A stretch of 58,722 bases of DNA from Sulfitobacter sediminilitoris. GTDB taxonomy: Bacteria > Pseudomonadota > Alphaproteobacteria > Rhodobacterales > Rhodobacteraceae. The notes under the pieces are model-generated. The model was not told where the DNA came from and ran no database searches. It was given only the letters and a program-made list of their open reading frames with translations. The first letter of the stretch is position 1. Every line of letters begins with the position of its first letter. The position numbers and the translations under genes were made by a program. The stretch covers positions 1 through 58,722 of the forward strand of contig NZ_JAABNT010000020.1 of the NCBI RefSeq assembly GCF_010667575.1, written 5' to 3'. Shown piece by piece: positions 44,305-51,601 of the stretch.

Positions 44305-46989
44305 ATGGCAGACTGGCATTCGGAGTCCCTCGCGAGCATTCTAGAAAAGTTGGGCAGTTCGGTTGATGGATTAACCAGTCAGGACATCGAACCACGGCTG
44401 AACCGCTTCGGCCACAATGAATTGAAGGTGGAGAATGACACTCCAGAGATCGTCAAGTTCCTGTACCAGTTCAAAAATTTCTTTGCGATCCTACTAATCC
44501 TCGGCGGAGCGCTCGCACTGACTTCCGAGCGGATTGATCCGGGACAGGGTAATCTCTATATCGCGGTAGCTCTATTGGCCGTGGTACTACTGAACGCTGC
44601 GTTTACCTACTTTCAGGAACATCAGAGCGAACGCATAATGGACAGCTTCAAGAAGATGATGCCGTCCATGATTACAGCTTTCCGTGATGGCTATCCGCAA
44701 GAAGTACCCGCCGAAGAGCTGGTGCCGGGTGACGTCATCGTTCTCAACGAGGGAGACCGGGTTCCAGCGGATGGACGTCTGATTTCTGCCAGCGAACTGA
44801 AGGTCGATAATTCCAGCCTGACAGGAGAAAGCGAACCGCAGCTGCTGGACGAGGGTAAATCAGCGGCTGTGGAACTCGAAAGCCCGAACATGGTGTTTTC
44901 GGGCTCGCTGGTGGAGAGCGGGGAGGGCAAGGTCGTCATCGTCAAAACCGGCATGTCGACCATTATGGGCAGCATAGTTCAACTGACCAAGGCCACCGAG
45001 GCGCATGAAACGCCTATCCACATAGAATTAAAGCACTTCATCAAGGTCATCAGTTTTATCGCCATTCTCTTAGGCGTGAGTTTCTTTGCCGTATCGGTCG
45101 CCATCGGGAATGGAGTGATCAGCAGCCTGATCTTCGCTATTGGGATCATCGTAGCCAACGTGCCTGAAGGGTTGCTACCAACCGTGACGCTGAGCCTGAC
45201 CATGGCCAGCAAGCGGATGGCGAAAAAAAACGCGCTCATCAAGAACCTCGAAAGCGTGGAAACGCTCGGGTCCACAACGGTCATCTGCACCGATAAGACT
45301 GGCACGCTCACGCAGAATAGGCTTGGTGTGAATACCGTAGTTCTAAGCGGCAGGGAATACAGCGCTGACGACCCGCTTGTGTCCGGGGCCACTTCTTTCC
45401 AAACGTTTCTCAAATCCATGAGCGTCTGCAACAATGCGTACCTGACCGAGAATGACGGTTTTGTGGGCGATGCCACTGAAGGTGCCCTTTTGCTTTATGC
45501 GCGTAATCACGCCGATGTGGCGACTCTGCGCAGGGTTCAGCAGATTGCCGAGCAACCCTTCAACTCCACCACCAAGCGGATGATCACGGTTGCAGACGCG
45601 GGAGATGGTCCGCAGGCTTTTCTCAAAGGGGCACCCGAGGTTGTACTGGACATGTGCGACCGCATGGCCCTGAACGGAGATCAGGTGCCCCTTACCGAGG
45701 AACGCCGCGCCGACGTGATCCAGGCTTATCGACAACTGGCTGGGCGCGGCGAACGCGGGCTTGGCTTTGCAGCGCGCGCATGCGGGCACAACGAGGTCCC
45801 GGAAAAGGGGTACGTCTTTCTGGGACTGACCGGAATGATCGACCCGCCGCGCCCTGAAGTCCCCGACGCGCTGGCGCGTTGCCATTCGGCAGGGATCCGA
45901 GTGATCATGCTGACGGGCGACTTTGGGCTCACCGCCAAGACTATTGCGACCCAGATTGGACTGATGTCCGAAAAGGGGCGTGTCGTGCAGGGTGAGGAAC
46001 TGTCGGCTATGACTGACGCGCAGCTGCAGGAAATGTTGCGGGACGAACCTGAGATCATCTTTGCCCGTATTGCTCCAAGGCAAAAACTGCATGTGGTGCA
46101 GGCGCTGCAGGCCAATGGGGAAATTGTCACGGTGACAGGTGACGGCGTGAATGACGCCCCTGCGCTCAAGAACGCCGATATGGGCGTGGCGATGGGAGTG
46201 ATGGGAACCGATGTCGCCAAGGAAGCCTCGAATATGGTGCTCATGGATGACAATTTCGCAACTATTGTCGTTGCAGTGGAGGAAGGGCGGACGATCTTCG
46301 ATAATATCAAGAAGTTTATCGCTTATATCCTGACCTCAAATATACCCGAAATTCTGCCGTTCATTGCCTATGTCCTTTTGGAAGTCCCACTCCCCTTGAC
46401 GGTGATCCTGATCCTCGCGATTGACCTTGGTACCGACATTATTCCCGCGCTGGGATTAGGAGCCGAGAAACCCGAAACCGACGTCATGAAACGCAAGCCG
46501 AGACCGCGCAGCGAGGGGCTTTTGAGCCGCAACTTGCTACTGATGAGCTATGGAATCGTGGGTATGGTGCAGGCGGCGGCGGGGTTCTTCACCTATTTCA
46601 CAATCCTTTTCAGCGGCGGCTGGCAGTGGGGGCAAGAACTGGCCGGTTCCAACCCGCTCTATTGCACCGCTATCACCGGGTTCTTTGCTTCTATTATCAT
46701 CTGCCAAGTGGCTGACGTGATCATCTGCCGAACGAGGACGCAGAGCCTTTTCACCGTTGGCGTTTTCTCCAACAAGCTGGTGCTTGTGGGGATTGCCTCC
46801 GAATTGCTGCTGCTGGCATGCATTAGCTACATTCCCGCGTTCAACACCTTCTTTGGAACAGCGCCACTTGAAGCCTGGCATCTGATTTTGTCGGTTCCCT
46901 TCGCAGTCGCGATCCTAATTGCTGATGAAGTCAGGCGCCTGTTTGTTCGGCGCGGCAATACCTTTGTCTTGCGCTGGCTAACCTGGTGA
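44305..46989 (+). CDS. P-type cation-transporting ATPase (P2 class)
   Basis: An 894-residue inner-membrane pump. It has the cation ATPase N domain (WHSESLASILEKLGSSVDGLTS), actuator motif LTGESEP (about 172), phosphorylation site CTDKTGTLTQN with Asp at about residue 330, the KGAPEV nucleotide-binding motif, TGDGVNDAPALKNADMGVAMG, and a ten-helix membrane part including VANVPEGLLPTVTLSL in TM4. DLGTDIIPALGLGAEKPETDVM near TM6 and the FFAILLILGGAL start resemble bacterial Na/K-ATPase-like P2C/P2A pumps rather than heavy-metal P1B types. The ion (Ca, Na, K or Mg) cannot be fixed by eye. I take ATG 44305, which has GGAAGG upstream, over ATG 44251. Isolated gene. Confidence 0.88.
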   Translation: MADWHSESLASILEKLGSSVDGLTSQDIEPRLNRFGHNELKVENDTPEIVKFLYQFKNFFAILLILGGALALTSERIDPGQGNLYIAVALLAVVLLNAAFTYFQEHQSERIMDSFKKMMPSMITAFRDGYPQEVPAEELVPGDVIVLNEGDRVPADGRLISASELKVDNSSLTGESEPQLLDEGKSAAVELESPNMVFSGSLVESGEGKVVIVKTGMSTIMGSIVQLTKATEAHETPIHIELKHFIKVISFIAILLGVSFFAVSVAIGNGVISSLIFAIGIIVANVPEGLLPTVTLSLTMASKRMAKKNALIKNLESVETLGSTTVICTDKTGTLTQNRLGVNTVVLSGREYSADDPLVSGATSFQTFLKSMSVCNNAYLTENDGFVGDATEGALLLYARNHADVATLRRVQQIAEQPFNSTTKRMITVADAGDGPQAFLKGAPEVVLDMCDRMALNGDQVPLTEERRADVIQAYRQLAGRGERGLGFAARACGHNEVPEKGYVFLGLTGMIDPPRPEVPDALARCHSAGIRVIMLTGDFGLTAKTIATQIGLMSEKGRVVQGEELSAMTDAQLQEMLRDEPEIIFARIAPRQKLHVVQALQANGEIVTVTGDGVNDAPALKNADMGVAMGVMGTDVAKEASNMVLMDDNFATIVVAVEEGRTIFDNIKKFIAYILTSNIPEILPFIAYVLLEVPLPLTVILILAIDLGTDIIPALGLGAEKPETDVMKRKPRPRSEGLLSRNLLLMSYGIVGMVQAAAGFFTYFTILFSGGWQWGQELAGSNPLYCTAITGFFASIIICQVADVIICRTRTQSLFTVGVFSNKLVLVGIASELLLLACISYIPAFNTFFGTAPLEAWHLILSVPFAVAILIADEVRRLFVRRGNTFVLRWLTW

Positions 46990-47492
46990 CGCAAAACTGC
47001 TGGACGTCTGAGACGGTCTTTGGCCAGGTTTCATAAAACGGCAGCTGTCGATAGAAGTTGCATTTGCGGTTTGGATTAGTTCATTGTTCCGGAGCGGCAA
47101 AATCCGTGAGCCACCCATCGCTCATGCTGGTTTCCGGCCCATGATATTATTAGGAGGGCCGTGCCAAGTTGCTACTGCCACATCCCGCTTTTCAATGCGG
47201 TGCGCAGGTCGTGCACGAACAGAGCTGTCCGCGTTTGATCGCCTGTCGAGTTTCGCTCTGCAGACCCAGATAGTGAACGTTTTAGGGTCTTTAGAGACAA
47301 TCCGCCGCAAATCCCCATTAGAGGAGTTTTCCAAATTCCTGATATCCATCGCTATGAGGTCCTGTTGCGACCGTCGCTTGTCTGGGACGTGAGGTTTCCC
47401 TGCGACGGACCCGACGGAACTTAAGGTTGATGTCTTCATCGTAAGTGGGGGCGGGTAGGGCGAGTAGCGTATGGACTTTGCGGGTTGCGTAG
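46990..47492. other. Gene-free stretch after the P-type ATPase
   Basis: No coding region recognised. It contains the short dispersed repeat GTTTCGCTCTGCAGACCC (47249-47266). The promoter of the candidate RNA that follows should be at its end, but I see no clear -35/-10 pair. Confidence 0.4.
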
Positions 47493-47626
47493 AGCGCTTC
47501 GACTTAACACTGAGTCGCTTATTCGCTGCCTCTCCCTTCGGTCGAATGCGAAAAGCGATAAGGGGTTCTCAAGGTAAAATCGAAGCGCTTCAGAGGCGCC
47601 GTTGCACCTTCGACGGCGCTTTTTAT
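47493..47626 (+). ncRNA. Candidate structured small RNA, about 130 nt
   Basis: Three nested or consecutive helices can be drawn. The outer one pairs AGCGCTTCGA (47493-47502) with TCGAAGCGCT (47580-47589), 10 of 10. The inner one pairs TCGCTT-A-TTCGC (47515-47526) with GCGAAAAGCGA (47548-47558), 11 pairs with one bulge, closing a pyrimidine-rich loop (GCCTCTCCCTTCGG). A Rho-independent terminator follows at once. Two unpaired strands (about 12 and 21 bases) separate the helices, a layout slightly like 6S RNA but shorter. The loop CCTCTCCC is close to anti-Shine-Dalgarno loops of some alphaproteobacterial sRNAs. No protein frame is present. Identity unknown. Confidence 0.5.
47596..47625 (+). 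terminator. Rho-independent terminator
   Basis: GCGCCGT (47596-47602) pairs with ACGGCGC (47613-47619) around a 10-base loop, followed by TTTTTATTT. It is a good plus-strand terminator, more than 600 bp after the last plus-strand gene, so it most likely ends the candidate small RNA. Confidence 0.75.
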
Positions 47627-47663
47627 TTGCCCTGATCTTCAAAAAAGGTGCCTTGCGAAGTAG

Positions 47664-48638
47664 TCACAAACTTGCAAGAAACTCGATCAAGCGTTCATTG
47701 ACCTCGTCCGCTCGTTCTTGCTGCAACCAATGCCCAGCTCCTGCCAGAACGTGGAGGCCGCGGAGATCCGGGAGATTGCTCCGCATTTCGGCATGGGCCT
47801 CCGGCGTGTTTCCTGCAATCAGATCATATTCGCCGCAGAGGTAGAAGCTTGGCTGCTCGATTGTTCTCCCCACAAAGGGTGCAAGCTGGGCAGTTATTGC
47901 ATCAATGTTACGATAATAGTTGAAGCCGCCTGTAAACCCGGTTCGCTCGAACTCTGACACATACAACAGAAGGTCATCTTCGCTCAGCCAAGGAGGCAGT
48001 TTGTCAGGGACCGTGAGGGCGGCACGGATTCCGCTGCCTCTATCCATGAAACCGTCCCATTGCTGCTCAGGACCAATGTCACCGGAAACGGAGTAGAGAA
48101 GACCAAGCAAATAGCTTCGAATATCGCATTCCGCCTCGGCTTCAGCCTCCAGTCCTTCTGCGATGAAAAGCCGATAGTAGTCCCGTTCACCGCTCAGCGC
48201 CCGGTACATGTCCGATATTCTCATGCCGGGTGGCAGCGCGACTGGAGGTCTGAAGGGTACGCTCAATCCTGCGACTGCGCGGAAAAGGTCAGGACGCATC
48301 AGCGCGCTGTACCAAGCGACTGGTGCACCCCAGTCGTGGCCAATAATCACCGCTTGCTCGCCTCCAACAGAATTGATCAGGCTGACCATATCACCGACGA
48401 GAGACGTAATAGTATAAGCGCCGACATCCTGCGGCTTGGAGCTTCTGCCGTAACCACGCATATCCGGCGCAACAACGCGATAGCCTCCCTTTGCAAGAGC
48501 TCTGAGCTGGTGTCGCCAAGAGTACCAGGATTCAGGCCAACCGTGGCAGAGCAATACAGTCGGGCCTTCACCTATCTCTACGTAGTGTTGGCGTATTCCA
48601 TTGGCGATTACCGTTTGGTGAGTGAAATGATCGTTCAT
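47664..48638 (-). CDS. Alpha/beta hydrolase, epoxide-hydrolase-like
   Basis: A 324-residue cytoplasmic hydrolase. The oxyanion-hole motif HGWPESWYSWRHQ (His32) and the nucleophile elbow GHDWGAPVAW (Asp102) are those of soluble epoxide hydrolases, where an Asp rather than Ser is the nucleophile. The catalytic His is in GAGHWLQQE at about residue 303, with an acidic residue near GEYDLIAG (about 273). A lid region with Tyr residues lies between 140 and 230. The likely reaction is hydrolysis of an epoxide to a diol; haloalkane dehalogenase or fluoroacetate dehalogenase-type activity is less likely. The start at 48638 lacks a strong ribosome binding site. It follows the flavoprotein gene by 177 bp on the same strand, so the two might act on one substrate. 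Confidence 0.88.
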   Translation of the reverse strand: MNDHFTHQTVIANGIRQHYVEIGEGPTVLLCHGWPESWYSWRHQLRALAKGGYRVVAPDMRGYGRSSKPQDVGAYTITSLVGDMVSLINSVGGEQAVIIGHDWGAPVAWYSALMRPDLFRAVAGLSVPFRPPVALPPGMRISDMYRALSGERDYYRLFIAEGLEAEAEAECDIRSYLLGLLYSVSGDIGPEQQWDGFMDRGSGIRAALTVPDKLPPWLSEDDLLLYVSEFERTGFTGGFNYYRNIDAITAQLAPFVGRTIEQPSFYLCGEYDLIAGNTPEAHAEMRSNLPDLRGLHVLAGAGHWLQQERADEVNERLIEFLASL

Positions 48639-48815
48639 GTCATGCTCGCCAGATAGACGCAGCGTTCGTATTCATAGTTTGGTGTAAAGCCCATATTTTT
48701 GCCTTTGATTTGATAAATGAAATTTCCCACCACAGTCGCTCAAAAGTATTGAACGTCTCTAGAATGGCGGTTGAGAGATAAATCCCAAATCGGAAATGAT
48801 CGACTTCTCAGGGGG

Positions 48816-50201
48816 TTAGCTCACCAACCGGCGCATATTTTCTCGTGCTCTTGGTGTTGCTGCGCTGAGCCGAGCCAGAACGGCCATCTTTGCATCATCG
48901 GAAGGGTCCAACTCAGAAAGGGCGTGCGCCGAAGCATTCAGACGGCAGGCCGCAAGCCAGTCGCTCATCCCTTCAATCTCTCCCCAAGCCACCTCATTGA
49001 GTGAGGTCGTCAGACGTCGGTCTACCCAATCAGCAACAGTGTCAATCATGGGAGTAACGCCGGTCGCGCGACGCTTCAGTTCTTCGTCTTTCACGGTGGC
49101 CTCCAGATGTGCAATCACCGCAGCGCTAAACGTTGGTTGTGTCATGCGGATCATCTGCAGGTTGATGCGGCCGGGAGAGAACACAGGATCGCGATCATCG
49201 ATATTGGAAGCCGCAGCACTCGCAGCGCAATCGATTACAAGCGTATCCGCCGGTAACGAGACTTCACCCTTTTCCAAGATAAGGCGACCTGGGTCAGCGC
49301 GTTGGACATGGCCCATTCGGATCACGTTTTCCACACGTGAAAGCGCATTGACTTCGGCTTCAGAGGTCACCGCCTGATGCATCATGTCCGGCCAATTATC
49401 CTTGTCAATCCGCAACCAAAACCCCTCGGCCTCCATTTCTTTAGCAAAGGAATCGAGATCTGGGGTCTCGGCGAGAATTTCCATCTGGCGCGCTACAGCG
49501 CCGATCATGTCGTTGAAAAACTCGATACCGGGTTGAGATATTCGCCGATTTAGCAACCAAGAGTCGCGGGGGCGCACCCAGGTTATAGAGCCCGGATCCA
49601 CATTATGGTGCAAAAGCCAAAGGACTGTATCCATCGCTGTCTTGCCGCCACCGATCACAGCAAAATTTGAGTAGCGTGCAGCCTGACGAGGCAGATCGTT
49701 TGGTGGAATACAGGCGAGATCGTCGGCCACTTCGAAACGGCGACCATAGGTGAGAGGGATCTCGGTGCCGATGCGGCGACCATCCACGATTGCTCGCGCA
49801 ACCTCCGGACTTTCTTTCTTACCGGTCATCAGGTTGACGATCACGCCATCTTCATCGCGCCATTCTGAGAGTGGCCGCCAGTTGACACGGCCAGAAGGCA
49901 AGAAAACCTCATCCATCAGCGCATGGAAGTAGGCTAGGACTTCAATCCCTGACGCGAGCTCGAAAAATCCAGCGTTCGGGCCAAATTCGTTAATTCTGTC
50001 CCGGCCAAGTGGTCGCGATAAAACGCCATAGTAACGCGAAGGCTGGTGTAAACGAACAAATGGATAGGCATCGTTCCAATGCCCACCTGGCGCATCACGT
50101 GTATCCACAATGACAAAGGTTGCGTCAGTTTCGATCAACATGGTGTCTACGAAAGCCATGGCAGAGGCACCACAACCAATGACGAGGTAGTCTGTCTTCA
50201 T
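48816..50201 (-). CDS. FAD/NAD(P)-binding oxidoreductase (flavin monooxygenase-like)
   Basis: A 461-residue flavoprotein. DYLVIGCGASAMAFVDTML is the N-terminal FAD-binding Rossmann motif, DTRDAPGGHWNDAYPFVRLHQPS the following segment typical of FMO-like proteins (GGxW), and FAVIGGGKTAMDTVLWLL (about residue 180) a second dinucleotide-binding motif. VIDCAAS closes the FAD site later on. The full FMO fingerprint (FxGxxxHxxxY) is not evident, so the exact reaction is open. I choose ATG 50201, preceded by GAGGATC, over a start 15 codons upstream. It may pair with the hydrolase downstream. Small ORF copy 3 lies 290 bp upstream on the same strand. Confidence 0.82.
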   Translation of the reverse strand: MKTDYLVIGCGASAMAFVDTMLIETDATFVIVDTRDAPGGHWNDAYPFVRLHQPSRYYGVLSRPLGRDRINEFGPNAGFFELASGIEVLAYFHALMDEVFLPSGRVNWRPLSEWRDEDGVIVNLMTGKKESPEVARAIVDGRRIGTEIPLTYGRRFEVADDLACIPPNDLPRQAARYSNFAVIGGGKTAMDTVLWLLHHNVDPGSITWVRPRDSWLLNRRISQPGIEFFNDMIGAVARQMEILAETPDLDSFAKEMEAEGFWLRIDKDNWPDMMHQAVTSEAEVNALSRVENVIRMGHVQRADPGRLILEKGEVSLPADTLVIDCAASAAASNIDDRDPVFSPGRINLQMIRMTQPTFSAAVIAHLEATVKDEELKRRATGVTPMIDTVADWVDRRLTTSLNEVAWGEIEGMSDWLAACRLNASAHALSELDPSDDAKMAVLARLSAATPRARENMRRLVS

Positions 50202-50488
50202 GGTTCTGATCCTCAAAATTTGCAATCTGACTATGCCACTATGCAATAATTCAGTGAGATTGCCACTTTTATCCCAAATTCAACGAGGTAGCAGACATTT
50301 GAGATGGCTGGAGAAATGCTAAAGCGGCTTCGTGTTCCCCTTCGGCATAAGTTTCTCCAAAGGACCAATCCGGTCGATTGCGCGTCTCATTTCAACTTTT
50401 CAACGATTTGATAGAGATATTCCGGCGTCGTTTGGTTCCCAAAATATGGCCCGCCATCATTGAAGGGTGGCGGGCAATTGCATTGAAC

Positions 50489-50617
50489 TTAATAGCAGCT
50501 GTCCACCTTTGATTGCATGGCGACCCCGTCCTCAAAGCCATCAAGGACGATGTCAATGATCCGGCGCGCAACCTGGAAAGCGTTGCGGGGTGAGAAAGAC
50601 TTCTTAAGCGTCTGCAT
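50489..50617 (-). CDS. Conserved 42-residue small protein, copy 3 of 3
   Basis: A 43-codon ORF combining the N-terminus of copy 1 (MQTLKKSFSP) with the body of copy 2 (RNAFQVARRIIDIVLD, EDGVAMQSKVDSCY). AAGGACGAGACA before the ATG is the ribosome binding site. Upstream similarity to copy 2 extends some 350 bp, including ACCGTGGCCTCGTA-TTTCGCTC (50814-50832 region), so the unit has been duplicated as a block. It lies ahead of the flavoprotein gene on the same strand. Function unknown. Confidence 0.55.
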   Translation of the reverse strand: MQTLKKSFSPRNAFQVARRIIDIVLDGFEDGVAMQSKVDSCY

Positions 50618-50654
50618 TGTCTCGTCCTTAGTTTCTTGGCCGTCTGTGGCCTTG

Positions 50655-50704
50655 CCTGTACTTTATGGCATGTGATTCCTTGGTCGTCTGTAAGCTGGGT
50701 CACA
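50655..50704 (-). promoter_or_regulatory. CRP-like site and predicted class II promoter, small ORF copy 3
   Basis: TGTAAGCTGGGTCACA (50689-50704) keeps one perfect half-site and one with a single change (TGTAA). The minus-strand -10 candidate TGC-CATAAA (50662-50670) is identical to copy 1. The distance from palindrome to ATG is 72 bases, as in the other two copies. Confidence 0.45.
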
Positions 50705-50867
50705 CAAGAAAAACATTCGTCAAAGAACGGATTAAAAGTTGCATGGGGCTATTGATTGCACCAAGAGACCGTGCAGTGAGTGTATCGACACTTTGAGCAT
50801 CGGGGTGTTCACCGTGGCCTCGTATTTCGCTCTGCAAACCCCGGGACAGAATACTTTCTGCGTCGCC

Positions 50868-51590
50868 TTAGATGTCCGGGTGAACTCCAATGTATCTTTC
50901 CAGCTCGTCGATATTGGCCGCCACCGTGGAGCTGTTGAGCCGCGCTAATGTTGCAAAACTCGTACCAACCTGCTCCATCCCCGTGTGAAGGGTGACCGAA
51001 GAGGCCGCACTGAGGGGCGCATAGGCTGAAAACGCATTCTGGGCCCGTTCTAGCAGATCATAGGCCTCGCGATTGGCCTGCAACAGGGTCCGAACATGTC
51101 GGGGAAGGGCGCATCAGGTGCTGCCACGGCATCCTTCTCGTAGTCGGATTTCGCCGTTTCGAACGACGATTTGTCTCGCCAGCCGTCAATTTTGCCTAAC
51201 TCCGTGAGCAGGCGGTCCAGTCCCGGAGTCTTTGTGCTTTCCGGCGCCAGGAGCGGGTCAGCACTGCGTGCCGCCGCCCCCTTGTCATCAGACCTTTTCT
51301 GGGGGCATTTTGTCTCCGGGATTCACAGCGATGCCTTGAACGAGACTTTTCTGGCCAGAAAGGAGTTGTTTGGCCACTAGATGCCATCGCCCCTGCGCAG
51401 ACACGTCAAAGCGCCTCGTCCTCTGCTCTCTTTTCCGCGGCCAGGAGCAATCCTGCCCGAATAGCGCTTCCGGACATCATTGGATCGGCCCCGATCTTGG
51501 CAAACAGGACGCGGCCAACACTTTGTGCACGCCCCTCCGCCTGTGTGTAACAGCGTGCTACGCAGGTGGAGCAGAGGGGCCTACAAGAGC
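50868..51590 (-). pseudogene. Frameshifted remnant of an unidentified gene
   Basis: Protein-like minus-strand segments occur in changing frames: GRVLFAKIGADPMMSGSAI to EDEAL-stop (about 51530-51406), then RWHLVAKQLLSGQKSLVQGI with GDKMPPEK (about 51395-51285), then RLLTELGKIDGWRDKSSFET with SDYEKDAVAAPDAPFPDMF (about 51220-51095), then QANREAYDLLERAQNAFSAY to YIGVHPDI-stop (51083-50868). Read in order they look like one original protein interrupted by two or three frameshifts. I do not recognise the family. It lies directly downstream of the metalloprotease on the same strand. Confidence 0.5.
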
Positions 51591-51601
51591 CATTCTCGGT
51601 T

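Noticed and set aside
47493..47626. 6S RNA identity for the candidate RNA
   Set aside because: The length is short for 6S and I could not match the conserved central bubble bases, so I keep it as unidentified.
47436..47642. 68-codon minus-strand frame over the candidate RNA
   Set aside because: Very Arg-rich, and it follows the stem sequences; the symmetry of the stems explains the open frame better than coding does.
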